A model generated the notes under the pieces. It did not search any database and was not told where the DNA came from. It was given only the letters and a program-made list of their open reading frames with translations. Shown in pieces: positions 52,439-61,285 of a DNA stretch of 64,000 nt. A program made the translations under genes and the position numbers. The stretch's first letter is position 1. The number at the start of each line of letters is the position of its first letter. This DNA is from Sphingomonas sp. EC-HK361 (GTDB taxonomy: Bacteria > Pseudomonadota > Alphaproteobacteria > Sphingomonadales > Sphingomonadaceae), in assembly GCF_902498785.1 (NCBI RefSeq), contig NZ_LR701494.1, forward strand, positions 1,379,105-1,443,104. The letters run 5' to 3'.

Positions 52439-52649
52439 ATGCAGGAGAAACCATTCGATCCAGCGTGCTCAGTTCCAGACGTCCAGGCAGTTCTCAAAGC
52501 GATGGGTGATTGGCTCGAAAGGCCGTCTCTCGTTCTGGCCGGGTGTATTGCAGGAACAGGGTCAGTTCTATGACTTCGCCGATATCGACCAGGCGGTCGC
52601 GGACTGCGAGAGCGCCAAGACCGTCAAGCCCATCCTGCGTCTCGAGTAA
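52439..52649 (+). pseudogene. Chimeric relic: hydrolase N-terminus joined to an aryl-alcohol dehydrogenase C-terminus
   Basis: The ATG at 52439 opens MQEKPFDPACSVPDVQAVLK, a degenerate copy of the start of the hydrolase at 54199 (MQAKPFDPARLAPDVRAVLE); even the bases before the ATG agree (ACGGAG...). About 25 codons in, the similarity ends. In another frame the segment from about 52555 reads GQFYDFADIDQAVADCESAK and TVKPILRLE, the last residues of a zinc-type aryl/benzyl-alcohol dehydrogenase. Two broken genes have been joined by a deletion. Stop codons: 52571-52573 in the first frame, 52647-52649 in the second. Confidence 0.75.
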
Positions 52650-52754
52650 TAACCCTTGGGCGGCCGCCATGCTGGTACCGATGCGCGCCGGCGAGCGGCT
52701 TTGACAGGATCGGCTCTTGCGGTGATGCTCCTGACATCCATGCCCCGTGTGGCT

Positions 52755-53168
52755 TCAGCCGTCTTCGCTTCTCGCCTGGAGGAGCGTCTCCAGGTTGGAT
52801 TCCACCCAGTCGGCGAGGTCTCGTACCTTAACGGCCGCCTGCATGCCCATCGGCGTAAGCGTGTATTCCACATGCGGCGGGACGACGTTGAAGGCGCGCC
52901 GCTCCACCATACCGTCCTTTTCGAGCAGCTGAAGCGTCTGCGCCAGCATCCGCTCGCTGACCCCGCCGATCCGACGACGCAGTTGGCTGAACCGCATGGT
53001 TCCAGGGAGCAACGCGATGAGCGCCAATATGCCCCACCGGCTGGTGAGATGGTTGAGGATCTCGCGGGAGGGGCATGCGGGCGTCAGAACATCGCCGCGT
53101 AGGAGCCTGTCGGGAAGGGTTTTCCGCTCCGATGGTTCGGACGTGCGGGCGGACTTTTCGAGCGCCAT
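52755..53168 (-). CDS. HxlR-family transcriptional regulator (QorR-like)
   Basis: A 137-residue winged-helix regulator. CPSREILNHLTSRWGILALI marks the HxlR start with its conserved redox-active cysteine, then RFSQLRRRIGGVSERMLAQT and KDGMVERRAF, the DNA-binding part. Divergent from the qorB-like gene and probably its repressor, sensing quinones or aldehydes through the cysteine. The intergenic region has the direct repeat ACTTACC-N11-ACTTACC. Confidence 0.9.
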   Translation of the reverse strand: MALEKSARTSEPSERKTLPDRLLRGDVLTPACPSREILNHLTSRWGILALIALLPGTMRFSQLRRRIGGVSERMLAQTLQLLEKDGMVERRAFNVVPPHVEYTLTPMGMQAAVKVRDLADWVESNLETLLQARSEDG

Positions 53169-53173
53169 CCTAA

Positions 53174-53198
53174 ACTTACCTTTTTGTATGTACTTACC
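53174..53198. promoter_or_regulatory. Direct repeat ACTTACC-N11-ACTTACC, HxlR operator candidate
   Basis: Two copies of ACTTACC with starts 18 bp apart, between the divergent HxlR and qorB-like genes. A similar arrangement is in front of the second HxlR gene at 57187-57110-type distance (see 57187). Confidence 0.55.
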
Positions 53199-53265
53199 AA
53201 GAATAATGGCGGACGCTATATCGAGGCAAGCCCTCCTACCCTGATTCAACGCGGAGATATTTGCC

Positions 53266-54117
53266 ATGACGATCGCAGTAACGGCTGCAGCCGGCCAGCT
53301 GGGCCATATTGTCATCGACAAGCTCAAGCAGAAGGTGTCTGCCGGCGATCTTCTCGCCCTGGTCCGCCGACCGGAGCAGACTGAGGTTCTTGGGGTTGCT
53401 GCCCAGCCGATCGACTATTCCGCTCCTGCTACGCTCGATGCGCCTCTCCGCGGCGTCAACACCCTGTTGCTGATCTCCTCCAGCGAGATCGGCAAGCGAG
53501 CCGTCCAGCACGCCAATGTAATCGCGGCCGCGAAGAAAGCGGGGGTCGAGCGCATCGTTTATACGAGCGTGCTTCACGCGGACGTGTCCAGCTTGAGCCT
53601 GGCGGACGAGCACCGGGCAACCGAAGCCGAACTGAAATCGTCGGGTCTTGCCTACACGCTCCTGCGCAACGGTTGGTATACCGAGAACTATACCGGCTCC
53701 GTCGGCCCTGCGCTGACCAACGGCGCGCTGATCGGCAGCGCGGGTGATGGCAGGATATCCTCCGCGACCCGGGAGGACCTTGCCGAAGCCGCCGTCGCCG
53801 TATTGACCACTCCGGGTCATGAGAACATGACCTATGAACTGGCCGGCGACGAAGCCTGGACCCTGACCGACCTTGCGGCCGAAATATCGCGACAGACCGG
53901 CAAGAACATTCCCTATCATAATCTTCCCGCAGCCGATTACGCCGCAGCGCTCGAAGGTGCCGGTTTGCCCAAGGAGTTGGCCGCAGCCATCGCTTCCTAT
54001 GATGTCAGCGCCTCGCAGGGCGCGCTTTATGGATCGGAGCGCACCTTGTCGCAGCTCATCGGGCGTCCGACGACGCCGCTGGCAACGAGCGTTGAACGCG
54101 CGCTCAAATCCCTCTGA
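53266..54117 (+). CDS. NmrA-like NAD(P)H:quinone oxidoreductase (QorB/YtfG type)
   Basis: A 283-residue atypical short-chain reductase: NADP-binding motif TAAAGQLGHIVID, then VERIVYTSVLHAD and LRNGWYTENYT. The pattern is that of QOR2/YtfG, which reduces quinones and protects against redox damage. Divergent from its HxlR regulator, a known pairing (QorR-QorA/B). Followed after 80 bp by a hydrolase gene. Confidence 0.9.
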   Translation: MTIAVTAAAGQLGHIVIDKLKQKVSAGDLLALVRRPEQTEVLGVAAQPIDYSAPATLDAPLRGVNTLLLISSSEIGKRAVQHANVIAAAKKAGVERIVYTSVLHADVSSLSLADEHRATEAELKSSGLAYTLLRNGWYTENYTGSVGPALTNGALIGSAGDGRISSATREDLAEAAVAVLTTPGHENMTYELAGDEAWTLTDLAAEISRQTGKNIPYHNLPAADYAAALEGAGLPKELAAAIASYDVSASQGALYGSERTLSQLIGRPTTPLATSVERALKSL

Positions 54118-54198
54118 GCGACATGCTTGGGCATCATTTATCTGAAACTGACAGCAACGACGCCGGCGCGCCGTTGCGCTTCAACGGAGATTGACGAG

Positions 54199-55158
54199 AT
54201 GCAGGCAAAACCCTTCGATCCGGCGCGGCTGGCGCCCGACGTCCGCGCGGTCCTGGAGGCGATGAACGAATCGGGTGCGCCGCCGCTCGATACTCTGCCG
54301 ATCGCTGAGATGCGCGAAGCATACAAGCAGATCGGCGCGACATTGGGCGGCGAGGTGCTGCCCGTCGGCGAGGTACGCGACATCAAGGCCATGGGGCCCG
54401 CGGGAGCGATCCCGCTGCGCCTCTATGTTCCGCAGACCCCCAGTTCGCCGGGAGCCGCAACCGTGTACATCCACGGCGGCGGCTGGTCGCTCGGCGACCT
54501 GGACAGTCACGACAAGGTCTGTCGGCGGCTCGTCCACAATAGCGGCGTGACCGTGGTTGCGATCGGCTATCGTCTGGCGCCCGAATATCCTGCTCCTGCC
54601 GGCCCCGACGATGTCGTGGCCGCTATCCGATGGCTCGCGGAGCATGCCGGCGAGTTCGCTCTGGATCCCCAGCGGCTTGCCGTTGCGGGCGACAGCGCCG
54701 GGGGCAGCCTTGCCGCCGTCGCGACGCAACAACTGCGCGACGAGGTTCAGTTTCGCGCGCAGGTGCTGTTCTACCCTTGCGGTGATCTATCCCCGACCGG
54801 CTGGGCATTTTCGTCTCGGGTCGAAAACGGCAATGTGCCACCACTGACGCTGGACGCGATGCACGCCATGTCCGATCCTTTCGTTTCCGATATCGATCCT
54901 CGCGATCCAAGGGTCTCCCCTCTCCTCGCCTCCACCTTCGATCGCTTGCCGCCGGCGCTGATCTTCAGCGGGGAATGCGACGCGCTCCGCGATGACGGTC
55001 GCCTGTACCGGGACGCGCTCCAATCGGCCGGTGTGCCGGTGGACTATGTCGAAATTCTCGGCATGGTGCATGGGTTCATCGAAATGGCCGGCGTCCTGAA
55101 CACAGCGGTCGAGGCTTCCGAACGCGCGGGAGCCTTCCTGCGGCAAAACCTTTCTTAG
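54199..55158 (+). CDS. Alpha/beta hydrolase of the hormone-sensitive-lipase (acetyl esterase) family
   Basis: A 319-residue esterase. The HSL oxyanion motif YIHGGGWSLGD (residues ~93-103), nucleophile elbow AGDSAGGSLAA, acid in SGECDALRDDG and His in MVHGFIEM give a complete active site. The ATG is at 54199 (MQAKPFDP); a degenerate copy of this start lies at 52439. It faces the SDR gene tail to tail. Confidence 0.9.
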   Translation: MQAKPFDPARLAPDVRAVLEAMNESGAPPLDTLPIAEMREAYKQIGATLGGEVLPVGEVRDIKAMGPAGAIPLRLYVPQTPSSPGAATVYIHGGGWSLGDLDSHDKVCRRLVHNSGVTVVAIGYRLAPEYPAPAGPDDVVAAIRWLAEHAGEFALDPQRLAVAGDSAGGSLAAVATQQLRDEVQFRAQVLFYPCGDLSPTGWAFSSRVENGNVPPLTLDAMHAMSDPFVSDIDPRDPRVSPLLASTFDRLPPALIFSGECDALRDDGRLYRDALQSAGVPVDYVEILGMVHGFIEMAGVLNTAVEASERAGAFLRQNLS

Positions 55159-55186
55159 CAAGGTCTCTGAAAGCGTCTACGATTTG

Positions 55187-56020
55187 CTAGCCTTGACCAA
55201 GCCACGGCTTAAGCATCGCCTCGCTCCGGTCCCACAGTCCCCTGGCAATCGATCCATCGTCTTTGAAGCCCACCTTCATCGGCTTCCCGTTCGCATACAT
55301 CCCGCCACATTCCCAATCGCTGCCCGGGGTTCCCTCGGCAAGGTCGACCAGACCGGTTGCCGCCTTCTCAGGGCTTATCGTGATGAGGTACTTCAGCGGC
55401 GTGTGATAGATAAAGCGCATGAAATGCGTGGTGTCGCTTGCAAAGCTGGAGCGGACGACGCCGGGATGGAACGCCACGGCGGAAATGCCGTCCGGTCGGT
55501 GCCGACGATCGAGTTCCCTGGTGAACAATATGTTCGCCAGCTTTGCCCGGCCATAAGCCTTCTGCGGTGCGTAGTCGCGCTCGTTGTTGAGGTCGCTGAG
55601 GTCAAAACCGCCGCCCCACATGTTCGCGGCTTCGCTTGCGGTCTGGATGACGGTGGAACGACTTGCGATCAGTTCGGGCATCAGCAGCTTGACCAGAAGG
55701 AACGGCGCGAGATGGTTCACCTGAAAGGTTTTCTCGAACCCGTCCTCGGTCAGTTCGCGGTTCCCCATGATACCGCCCGCATTGTTCGCGAGCACATCGA
55801 TGCGATCATAATGTTGCAGTTCGTCCGCCAGTCGCTGCACATCACCAAGCGTGGCATAGTCGGCCAGATGGAAGGGCACAGACAGTTCGCGGGCCATCGC
55901 CTCGGTCTTCGACCGCGAACGGCCCACCAGGATGACGGTGTGGCCAAGCGATTTGAGCTTCCGCGCTGCTGCCGCTCCAATTCCATCGCTGGCTCCGGTT
56001 ATGATGATGGTCTTCTGCAT
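55187..56020 (-). CDS. Short-chain dehydrogenase/reductase
   Basis: A 277-residue classical SDR of the retinol-dehydrogenase-like group: TGASDGIGAAAARKL, NNAGGIMG, catalytic YGRAKLAN, and FHPGVVRSSF. Substrate unknown. It follows a TetR gene on the same strand with a 51-bp gap, so TetR-SDR is probably one unit with self-control. Confidence 0.9.
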   Translation of the reverse strand: MQKTIIITGASDGIGAAAARKLKSLGHTVILVGRSRSKTEAMARELSVPFHLADYATLGDVQRLADELQHYDRIDVLANNAGGIMGNRELTEDGFEKTFQVNHLAPFLLVKLLMPELIASRSTVIQTASEAANMWGGGFDLSDLNNERDYAPQKAYGRAKLANILFTRELDRRHRPDGISAVAFHPGVVRSSFASDTTHFMRFIYHTPLKYLITISPEKAATGLVDLAEGTPGSDWECGGMYANGKPMKVGFKDDGSIARGLWDRSEAMLKPWLGQG

Positions 56021-56071
56021 TGGTCGGTTCTTTCTTATGGAACGATCGGTTTCGCGATGGCTGGATCGGGT

Positions 56072-56641
56072 CTAGCCACGCGGGCTGCGGCATATGATCT
56101 GCACGGCCAGACGAATTCCTGCCCGATATGCATTGGGCGAGGCGACTTCATGCTTTATGCCGACCGAGGCGTGGACGAGGTGCTGCGCCAGCTCGGCTGC
56201 CGAAAGCTTTTCCGCTTTCCATCGATCCGCAACCTGCGCCACCGACAGGGCTTCGGTGACCTCGGACAGGAGCGTCGTTTCGAACGCTCCGACCGCAAGC
56301 GGGCAACGTTTTCGGCTCTCCTCTATGAGTTCGTCCAGCAATGGAGAGCCAATGCCTGCGCCGTGCGCGACCTCGAATGCCTCGGCCAGCCTGTCTTCAA
56401 TGCTGCAATCAGCCCGCCGGAGCGCCCGCCGCACCGTACCGCCCGCATCGCGCAGGTTCCCTGCGACCATCGCCTCGAAGATGGAATCCTTGCTGCCAAA
56501 ATGCAGGTAGAGACCTTGCCGTGACAGGCCGGCCGCCTGCGCGAGATCCTTCATCGATGTCTTGGCGAAGCCGTACCGGAGGAAGACCTCAAGCGCGGCC
56601 GTGAGGATCGCGTCATACGTGTCGCCGGGCTCGGTGTTCAT
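56072..56641 (-). CDS. TetR-family transcriptional regulator (before the SDR gene)
   Basis: A 189-residue TetR regulator. HTH: ALEVFLRYGFAKTSMKDLAQ, then SRQGLYLHFGSKDSIFEAMV. The C-terminal ligand domain carries a conserved-looking region of the kind found in sphingomonad TetR proteins beside SDR genes. The upstream bases contain an AT-rich stretch (56690-56720) that suits the promoter. Confidence 0.87.
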   Translation of the reverse strand: MNTEPGDTYDAILTAALEVFLRYGFAKTSMKDLAQAAGLSRQGLYLHFGSKDSIFEAMVAGNLRDAGGTVRRALRRADCSIEDRLAEAFEVAHGAGIGSPLLDELIEESRKRCPLAVGAFETTLLSEVTEALSVAQVADRWKAEKLSAAELAQHLVHASVGIKHEVASPNAYRAGIRLAVQIICRSPRG

Positions 56642-56764
56642 GGGTCTCTCTGCGGCGGGCTCTTCAGAAACGGGCGGCCCTCTGATTTACAGATTTGACA
56701 TATTTAGTACGATTGTCAACCGACGTGCATGGCGAGCTGTGGCATGCCAAACCTGCGTCCGGGA

Positions 56765-57157
56765 TCATTCACGGAGCCGGCCATCGAAGGCGACACGGGC
56801 AGCTTTGATCATGTCCTGATGGGCGCGAGCCCATTTTCCCAGCGCGGCAACAGGTTTCTGCAACGAGCGCCCGAGCGGCGTGAGCGCGTAGTCGACGCGC
56901 GCCGGAACGGTCGGCGTCACCGTCCGCGTGACGAGACCGTCCCGTTCCAGCCCACGAAGCGTCAAGGTCAGCATGCGCTGCGAAATGTCTGGCACCAGAC
57001 GCGCGATTTCCGAGAAGCGACGAGGCCCGCCGGCAAGGCTCATAATGACCAGCACGGTCCATTTATCGCCAATCCGCTGCAAGACGTCTCGCGTGATCTC
57101 GCAGCCCTCGGCCACCTGCTGGAGCTGATCGCTGACATCGCTGTTCGGGACTATCAT
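56765..57157 (-). CDS. HxlR-family transcriptional regulator, second copy
   Basis: A 130-residue HxlR regulator: [20 protein letters not shown], then [20 protein letters not shown] and [20 protein letters not shown]. No cysteine stands in the classic HxlR Cys position except one in EGCEITRD. It is divergent from the FMN reductase gene. The intergenic region contains ACTTACC-N11-ACTTCC, closely like that of the other HxlR gene. Confidence 0.9.
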   Translation of the reverse strand: MIVPNSDVSDQLQQVAEGCEITRDVLQRIGDKWTVLVIMSLAGGPRRFSEIARLVPDISQRMLTLTLRGLERDGLVTRTVTPTVPARVDYALTPLGRSLQKPVAALGKWARAHQDMIKAARVAFDGRLRE

Positions 57158-57187
57158 GCATGTGCCTCCTTGCAGCCGTTCGAGGAA
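57110..57187. promoter_or_regulatory. Direct repeat ACTTACC-N11-ACTTCC, HxlR operator candidate (spans 57187-57110 written as 57187 to 57210)
   Basis: The first copy is at 57187-57193 and the second at 57205-57210, with starts 18 bp apart, exactly as at 53174. Both sites are also flanked by CTTTTTGTA. It lies between the divergent HxlR and FMN reductase genes. Confidence 0.5.
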
Positions 57188-57234
57188 CTTACCAATATAG
57201 CGTCACTTCCTTTTTGTAAGCCGGAGGCTGCCTC

Positions 57235-57819
57235 ATGACGCTGAATGTAGGAATCATCATCGGAAGCACGCGGCCCGGCCGCAATGGCGAAGCGGTAGCG
57301 CGTTGGGTCCATGAACTCGCCTCGCAGCGCAAGGACGCCGCCTTTCATCTCGTCGATATCGAGAGTTTCAACCTGCCGGTGCTCGACGAGCCGTTCCCGC
57401 CGTCGCTGCGGCAACCCTTCACCAAGGAGCATTCCAAAGCCTGGTCGGGCGCGATCGCACCGCTCGATGCCCTCGTGTTCGTGACGCCGGAATATAACCA
57501 TTCGACCTCCGGTGCGCTCAAGAACGCGATCGATTTCCTGTTCTACGAGTGGCACGACAAGGCTGCGGGTTTCGTGAGCTATGGCAGCACGGGCGGCGTT
57601 CGCGCCGTCGAGCATCTGCGCGGTATCGTCGGAGAATTGCACATCGCGGATGTGCGTTCGCAGGTCGCGCTATCGCTGTTCGACGACTTTGAGAATTTCT
57701 CCACGTTCAAGCCGCGCGACGTGCAGGCGACCGCACTCAATACGATGCTCGACGAGCTGCTTGGCTGGGGCGGCGCGCTCAAGGGCTACCGAGAAGGCAA
57801 GCAGGCGAAAGCCGGCTGA
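57235..57819 (+). CDS. NADPH-dependent FMN reductase
   Basis: A 194-residue flavodoxin-fold reductase: FMN loop GSTRPGRNGEAVARW, flavin contact TPEYNHSTSGALKNAIDF and VSYGSTGGVRAVEHL. It reduces quinones or azo compounds in related proteins. Divergent from an HxlR gene, which likely controls it; 37 bp before the pirin gene, so the two are probably co-transcribed. Confidence 0.9.
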   Translation: MTLNVGIIIGSTRPGRNGEAVARWVHELASQRKDAAFHLVDIESFNLPVLDEPFPPSLRQPFTKEHSKAWSGAIAPLDALVFVTPEYNHSTSGALKNAIDFLFYEWHDKAAGFVSYGSTGGVRAVEHLRGIVGELHIADVRSQVALSLFDDFENFSTFKPRDVQATALNTMLDELLGWGGALKGYREGKQAKAG

Positions 57820-57856
57820 CCCGATCACGGGGTGCGTTTCGAAACAGGGAGAGACC

Positions 57857-58699
57857 ATGACCGAACGGACGATCGTCAACAAAGGCGTCGCGCGGCGCGA
57901 GGACAATCACGACCTGATCACCCGCATCCCGCCGGTGACCATGTCTGGCCCCACGCCTTTCCTGCTGATCGTCCATCACGGGCCGCAGGTCTATCCGCCG
58001 AACAATCATGGCCTGCCCTTTGCGCCCCATCCACATCGGGGGTTCGAGACGATAACCTTCGTCCGCACCGGCGCGCTGCTGCACGAGGACAGCCGCTCGT
58101 CGCCCAGGATTGTTCATGGCGGCGGCGTGCAATGGATGACGGCCGGCTCGGGCATTGTCCACAACGAGTCCGCCCCGCCAGCCTTCAGGAAGGACGGCGG
58201 ACCGCTCGAAGTCCTCCAACTCTGGCTCAACCTTCCCTCGGCGCTCAAAGACGCCCCGCCGCATTATGTCGGGCTCGAGGCTGAAGACATCCCGTCGATT
58301 GAGATCGATGGCGGCCGCGCCACCGTCAACGTCGTCGCGGGTCGCTTCGAGGACACCATGGCTCCGATCCGTTCGCTGACAGACGCGACAATGCTCGTCG
58401 TTGACCTAGCGCCTGGTGGAACGGTGGTGTTGCCGGCGCCGGAGGGACGCAGCCTCTTCCTCTACGTGATCGAGGGGGACGTCATCATCGGCGGCGAAAG
58501 GGTCGAGCAGTATAGCCGCGTGATGTTCGGCGATATGGGCGACCGCGTCACCGTGACGTCGACTGATGGCGGAACGATCATCTACGGCCACGCCCCGCCG
58601 ATCAACGAATCCGTCGCTGCGCGTGGCCCTTTCGTCATGACCACGGCCACTGAACTCGTACAGGCCGCGCGCGACTATCAGGCAGGGCTGTTCGCATGA
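57857..58699 (+). CDS. Pirin family protein (quercetinase-like bicupin)
   Basis: A 280-residue pirin: the metal-binding cupin motif FAPHPHRGFETITFV with GSGIVHNESAP, and a C-terminal Pirin_C domain beginning near residue 175. Many pirins dioxygenate flavonols such as quercetin or act as redox regulators. The ATG follows GGGAGAG. It lies in the HxlR-FMN reductase unit. Confidence 0.9.
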   Translation: MTERTIVNKGVARREDNHDLITRIPPVTMSGPTPFLLIVHHGPQVYPPNNHGLPFAPHPHRGFETITFVRTGALLHEDSRSSPRIVHGGGVQWMTAGSGIVHNESAPPAFRKDGGPLEVLQLWLNLPSALKDAPPHYVGLEAEDIPSIEIDGGRATVNVVAGRFEDTMAPIRSLTDATMLVVDLAPGGTVVLPAPEGRSLFLYVIEGDVIIGGERVEQYSRVMFGDMGDRVTVTSTDGGTIIYGHAPPINESVAARGPFVMTTATELVQAARDYQAGLFA

Positions 58700-58806
58700 A
58701 TTGAACAGGGGCGCCGGAAACCAAAACCCTGGCGATGCGCACAGTCTTGGCTTCCCGTCTGTACTGCCCCCTCAAGGAAGCGACGCCTGGCGAGGGCCGA
58801 CGGTGA

Positions 58807-59709
58807 TCAGAAGAGCACGAGGCCGGTTACCGCCTGACCCTGGTCGTACAGCACCGTCCGTTCCATGGTCTCAAGGTCGATGCGATAGACGCGGCCCGAC
58901 AGGTCCGACACATAGGCGACATTGTCACCAGGGCAGAGCGTCAGGCCGATCGTTTCCTCAAAGCCGCGAACCAGAACCTCGTGCCCTTCCAGGCCGGTAG
59001 CCGTGATGCGGGCGCGGTTCAAGGAGTTGCCATCGGGCTCAGCGCCGCGATCGGTCCAGTAGAGCAGGCCCCGTTCCTCGTCGATTTCGAGATCGATGGG
59101 TTCAGGAAGCGCGTCCACGAGCAGCTCGATGTCGGACCGGTTCCAGGGCTGCTCACCTTGGGCAAGCTCAATGCCGGCGCGGAAGATACGGCCGAGACCT
59201 GCTTTCTTGGGCCCCTTCTGGGTCCAGTAGAGCTTGCCGTGCGCGGCATCGAGCGCGATGCCGACACATTGGTCGAGCTTGTCGCGGGGATAGGCGCCTC
59301 CCCTGCCCCGCTCCACCAGCGTTTCCAGCCCGCTCCCGTCGACCCTGCTGCGCATGACCCGGCCGCCTTCGCGGTCGCACCAGTAGAGCATGCCGGCGTC
59401 ATGATCCAATTGGAGCTGCTTGGGCGTGTAGATCGCGCCGTCGCCGACCAGCTGGGTATCGCCAGTGCCGTCGAGGCGGCAGCGCCGGATGGTGCCGTCC
59501 GGCTCGAAGAAGTCCTCGCCTTCGCGATGGGGGCCCATGTCGGTCCAGTAGAAATAACCTTTTGCCGCATCGACCTGGATACCGTCGGGGTGGCCGACAT
59601 TCTCCACCGTCAGGAGGATCTTGCCGCTCTCACGCTCAATCACCACCAACTGCCGCTTGTAGACATCCAGCAGGGCCAGACGGCCCTGCGCAGCCGTGTA
59701 TTCGTTCAT
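58807..59709 (-). CDS. YWTD/SMP-30-type beta-propeller protein
   Basis: A 300-residue protein with repeated strands of the LDL-receptor YWTD type: YFYWTDMGP, MLYWCDREGG, KLYWTQKGP, LLYWTDRGAEPD, each about 45 residues apart, forming a six-bladed propeller. No signal peptide is obvious, so it is probably cytoplasmic. Such proteins in catabolic clusters can be lactonases. It is the last gene of the HCDH - CoA-transferase - propeller unit (53 bp after the transferase). Confidence 0.83.
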   Translation of the reverse strand: MNEYTAAQGRLALLDVYKRQLVVIERESGKILLTVENVGHPDGIQVDAAKGYFYWTDMGPHREGEDFFEPDGTIRRCRLDGTGDTQLVGDGAIYTPKQLQLDHDAGMLYWCDREGGRVMRSRVDGSGLETLVERGRGGAYPRDKLDQCVGIALDAAHGKLYWTQKGPKKAGLGRIFRAGIELAQGEQPWNRSDIELLVDALPEPIDLEIDEERGLLYWTDRGAEPDGNSLNRARITATGLEGHEVLVRGFEETIGLTLCPGDNVAYVSDLSGRVYRIDLETMERTVLYDQGQAVTGLVLF

Positions 59710-59762
59710 CTCACATCTCCGATTGCAACCGACCCTGCCTCATCTGGCGGGCGGCGAGGATC

Positions 59763-61256
59763 TCAGCGCGCGAGCCATTCAGCCTTGCCCGAGCCGCGAG
59801 GCACCAGCGGCGTCGCGTAGAAGCCGGGCGTGCGGGACATCCGAACCTGGTCGGTGACCCCCTGATAATGCCCACATGGCGTGTCCGCTTCGAACAGCTC
59901 GGGCGCGAGATATTCATGATCGCCGGCAGTGCCCGCGATCGCAGCGGCATAGGCCTTGTCGAAGATGCCCATGTGCAGGAGCCAGATCGACAGCCGTGCG
60001 AGCGAGATCCGGATACGATAGCTGCCGCCCTCGGTCGCGCGGCGTTGAAGCGCAGCCGCGACGGCAACGCTGGCGATCCACGACATGGCGTAGTCGTTGA
60101 CGACGAATATCTCGGTCAGCTGCGGCCGCTCGGGCGTGCCTTCGCGGGCGAACACGCCGCTGACGCCGCCGGCATTCTGGTCGAAGCCGATACGATCCGC
60201 CCAGGGACCGCGCCAGCCATAGAGCGACATGTCGACATGGATGAGGCCGGGCTTGATTTCGGCGAGCTGCTCGGCCGTCAGGTTGTAGCGACCAAGGAAG
60301 CCCGGGCGCCGATTGGAAAAGAAGAGGTCGGCATCGCCCAGCAGCGCCTTGAAGCGCGTCATCTCGTCGGCGCGCTTGAGATCCATGGTCGCGGACCGCA
60401 TTCCGACGTTCGCCGTGTAATAGGTCAGGTCCATCTCGAAGTCGCCCGGTCCCCACAGGTTGAGGACGTCCGCGCCATGATAGGCGAGAGCGCGGCCCAG
60501 GCCGGCGCCGGCGATCACCCGGCCAAGTCCGAGCGCCCGGATCCCGTCGAGGGGCGTTCGTGGATCGGCGGTGAACGGAACCGGATCGCTGTCGCCGATC
60601 TTCGTGATCTCGACGAGTGGCATATCCTTCAGATAGCCGAACTGCTCGGTCTGCGTGAATTCCTCGGCGGTGCGCACCAATGTCGCCTGCAGACCGGCCT
60701 GGTTGAAACGCTCCTCGAGCGCGAGCCCGTCATGCTCGCGAACCGCGGCCGCGATGGCGCTGACGCTGTCGCTGCACCCGAGCAAGGCGAGCGCCGCCGA
60801 TTTGGTCCGGGGATAGATGTTGAGCAACTGCAGCCAGCGGCCGTCTCGCGTCTGGTACATGTGGCTCGGCATGAACGGATTGGCCGGGTCGGACGGTGTA
60901 CCCGGCGCATATCCGTTCAGCATCTCCCACTTCTTGTCGTAGAAGGGGCATAGCCGGTGGAGCACCTGGCGCAGGTCGACCGACAGGTCCTGTCCCTCGC
61001 CGGTCCGCGTCTTCCAGATCCCCGCGAAGGCCACCGCCTTGGCCATCAGCGACACGCCCGCCATGGTGGCAAGCGGCCAGGGGCTGGAGATGATCGGGTC
61101 CTTGCCGGAGAATGTGACCGTTCCTCCGGCGTCGGTGGGGTCGAGACCTACCCCGTCCAACACCTCCCGCAGCTCCCTGGCGGGATCGATGCGATCGTCG
61201 GATGTGAGCGGCGCCGAGAGCGCCGCGGCAATGCGGTCCTGGATCATGCTGGTCAT
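59763..61256 (-). CDS. CaiB/BaiF family (type III) CoA-transferase
   Basis: A 497-residue CoA-transferase: GLGRVIAGAGLGRALAYHGA, then DLKRADEMTRFKALLGDADL and HVDMSLYGWRGPWADR, the typical type III features. The first 240 residues form an unusual extra part, with a CoA-transferase-like sequence (WKTRTGEGQDLSVDLRQ), so the protein looks like two half-domains in a row. The substrate acid is unknown. The ATG at 61256 is the first that fits; a long upstream frame is the shadow of the HCDH gene. 29 bp follow that gene. Confidence 0.85.
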   Translation of the reverse strand: MTSMIQDRIAAALSAPLTSDDRIDPARELREVLDGVGLDPTDAGGTVTFSGKDPIISSPWPLATMAGVSLMAKAVAFAGIWKTRTGEGQDLSVDLRQVLHRLCPFYDKKWEMLNGYAPGTPSDPANPFMPSHMYQTRDGRWLQLLNIYPRTKSAALALLGCSDSVSAIAAAVREHDGLALEERFNQAGLQATLVRTAEEFTQTEQFGYLKDMPLVEITKIGDSDPVPFTADPRTPLDGIRALGLGRVIAGAGLGRALAYHGADVLNLWGPGDFEMDLTYYTANVGMRSATMDLKRADEMTRFKALLGDADLFFSNRRPGFLGRYNLTAEQLAEIKPGLIHVDMSLYGWRGPWADRIGFDQNAGGVSGVFAREGTPERPQLTEIFVVNDYAMSWIASVAVAAALQRRATEGGSYRIRISLARLSIWLLHMGIFDKAYAAAIAGTAGDHEYLAPELFEADTPCGHYQGVTDQVRMSRTPGFYATPLVPRGSGKAEWLAR

Positions 61257-61285
61257 CACGTCATCCAATGTCTTGAGAGAGAAGC

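Noticed and set aside
59640-59670. Residues LLDVYKRQ in the propeller protein, a string often caused by transposon-adapter contamination of assemblies.
   Set aside because: The codons (GAT GTC TAC AAG CGG CAG) differ from the adapter sequence; it is ordinary coding DNA near the true N-terminus.
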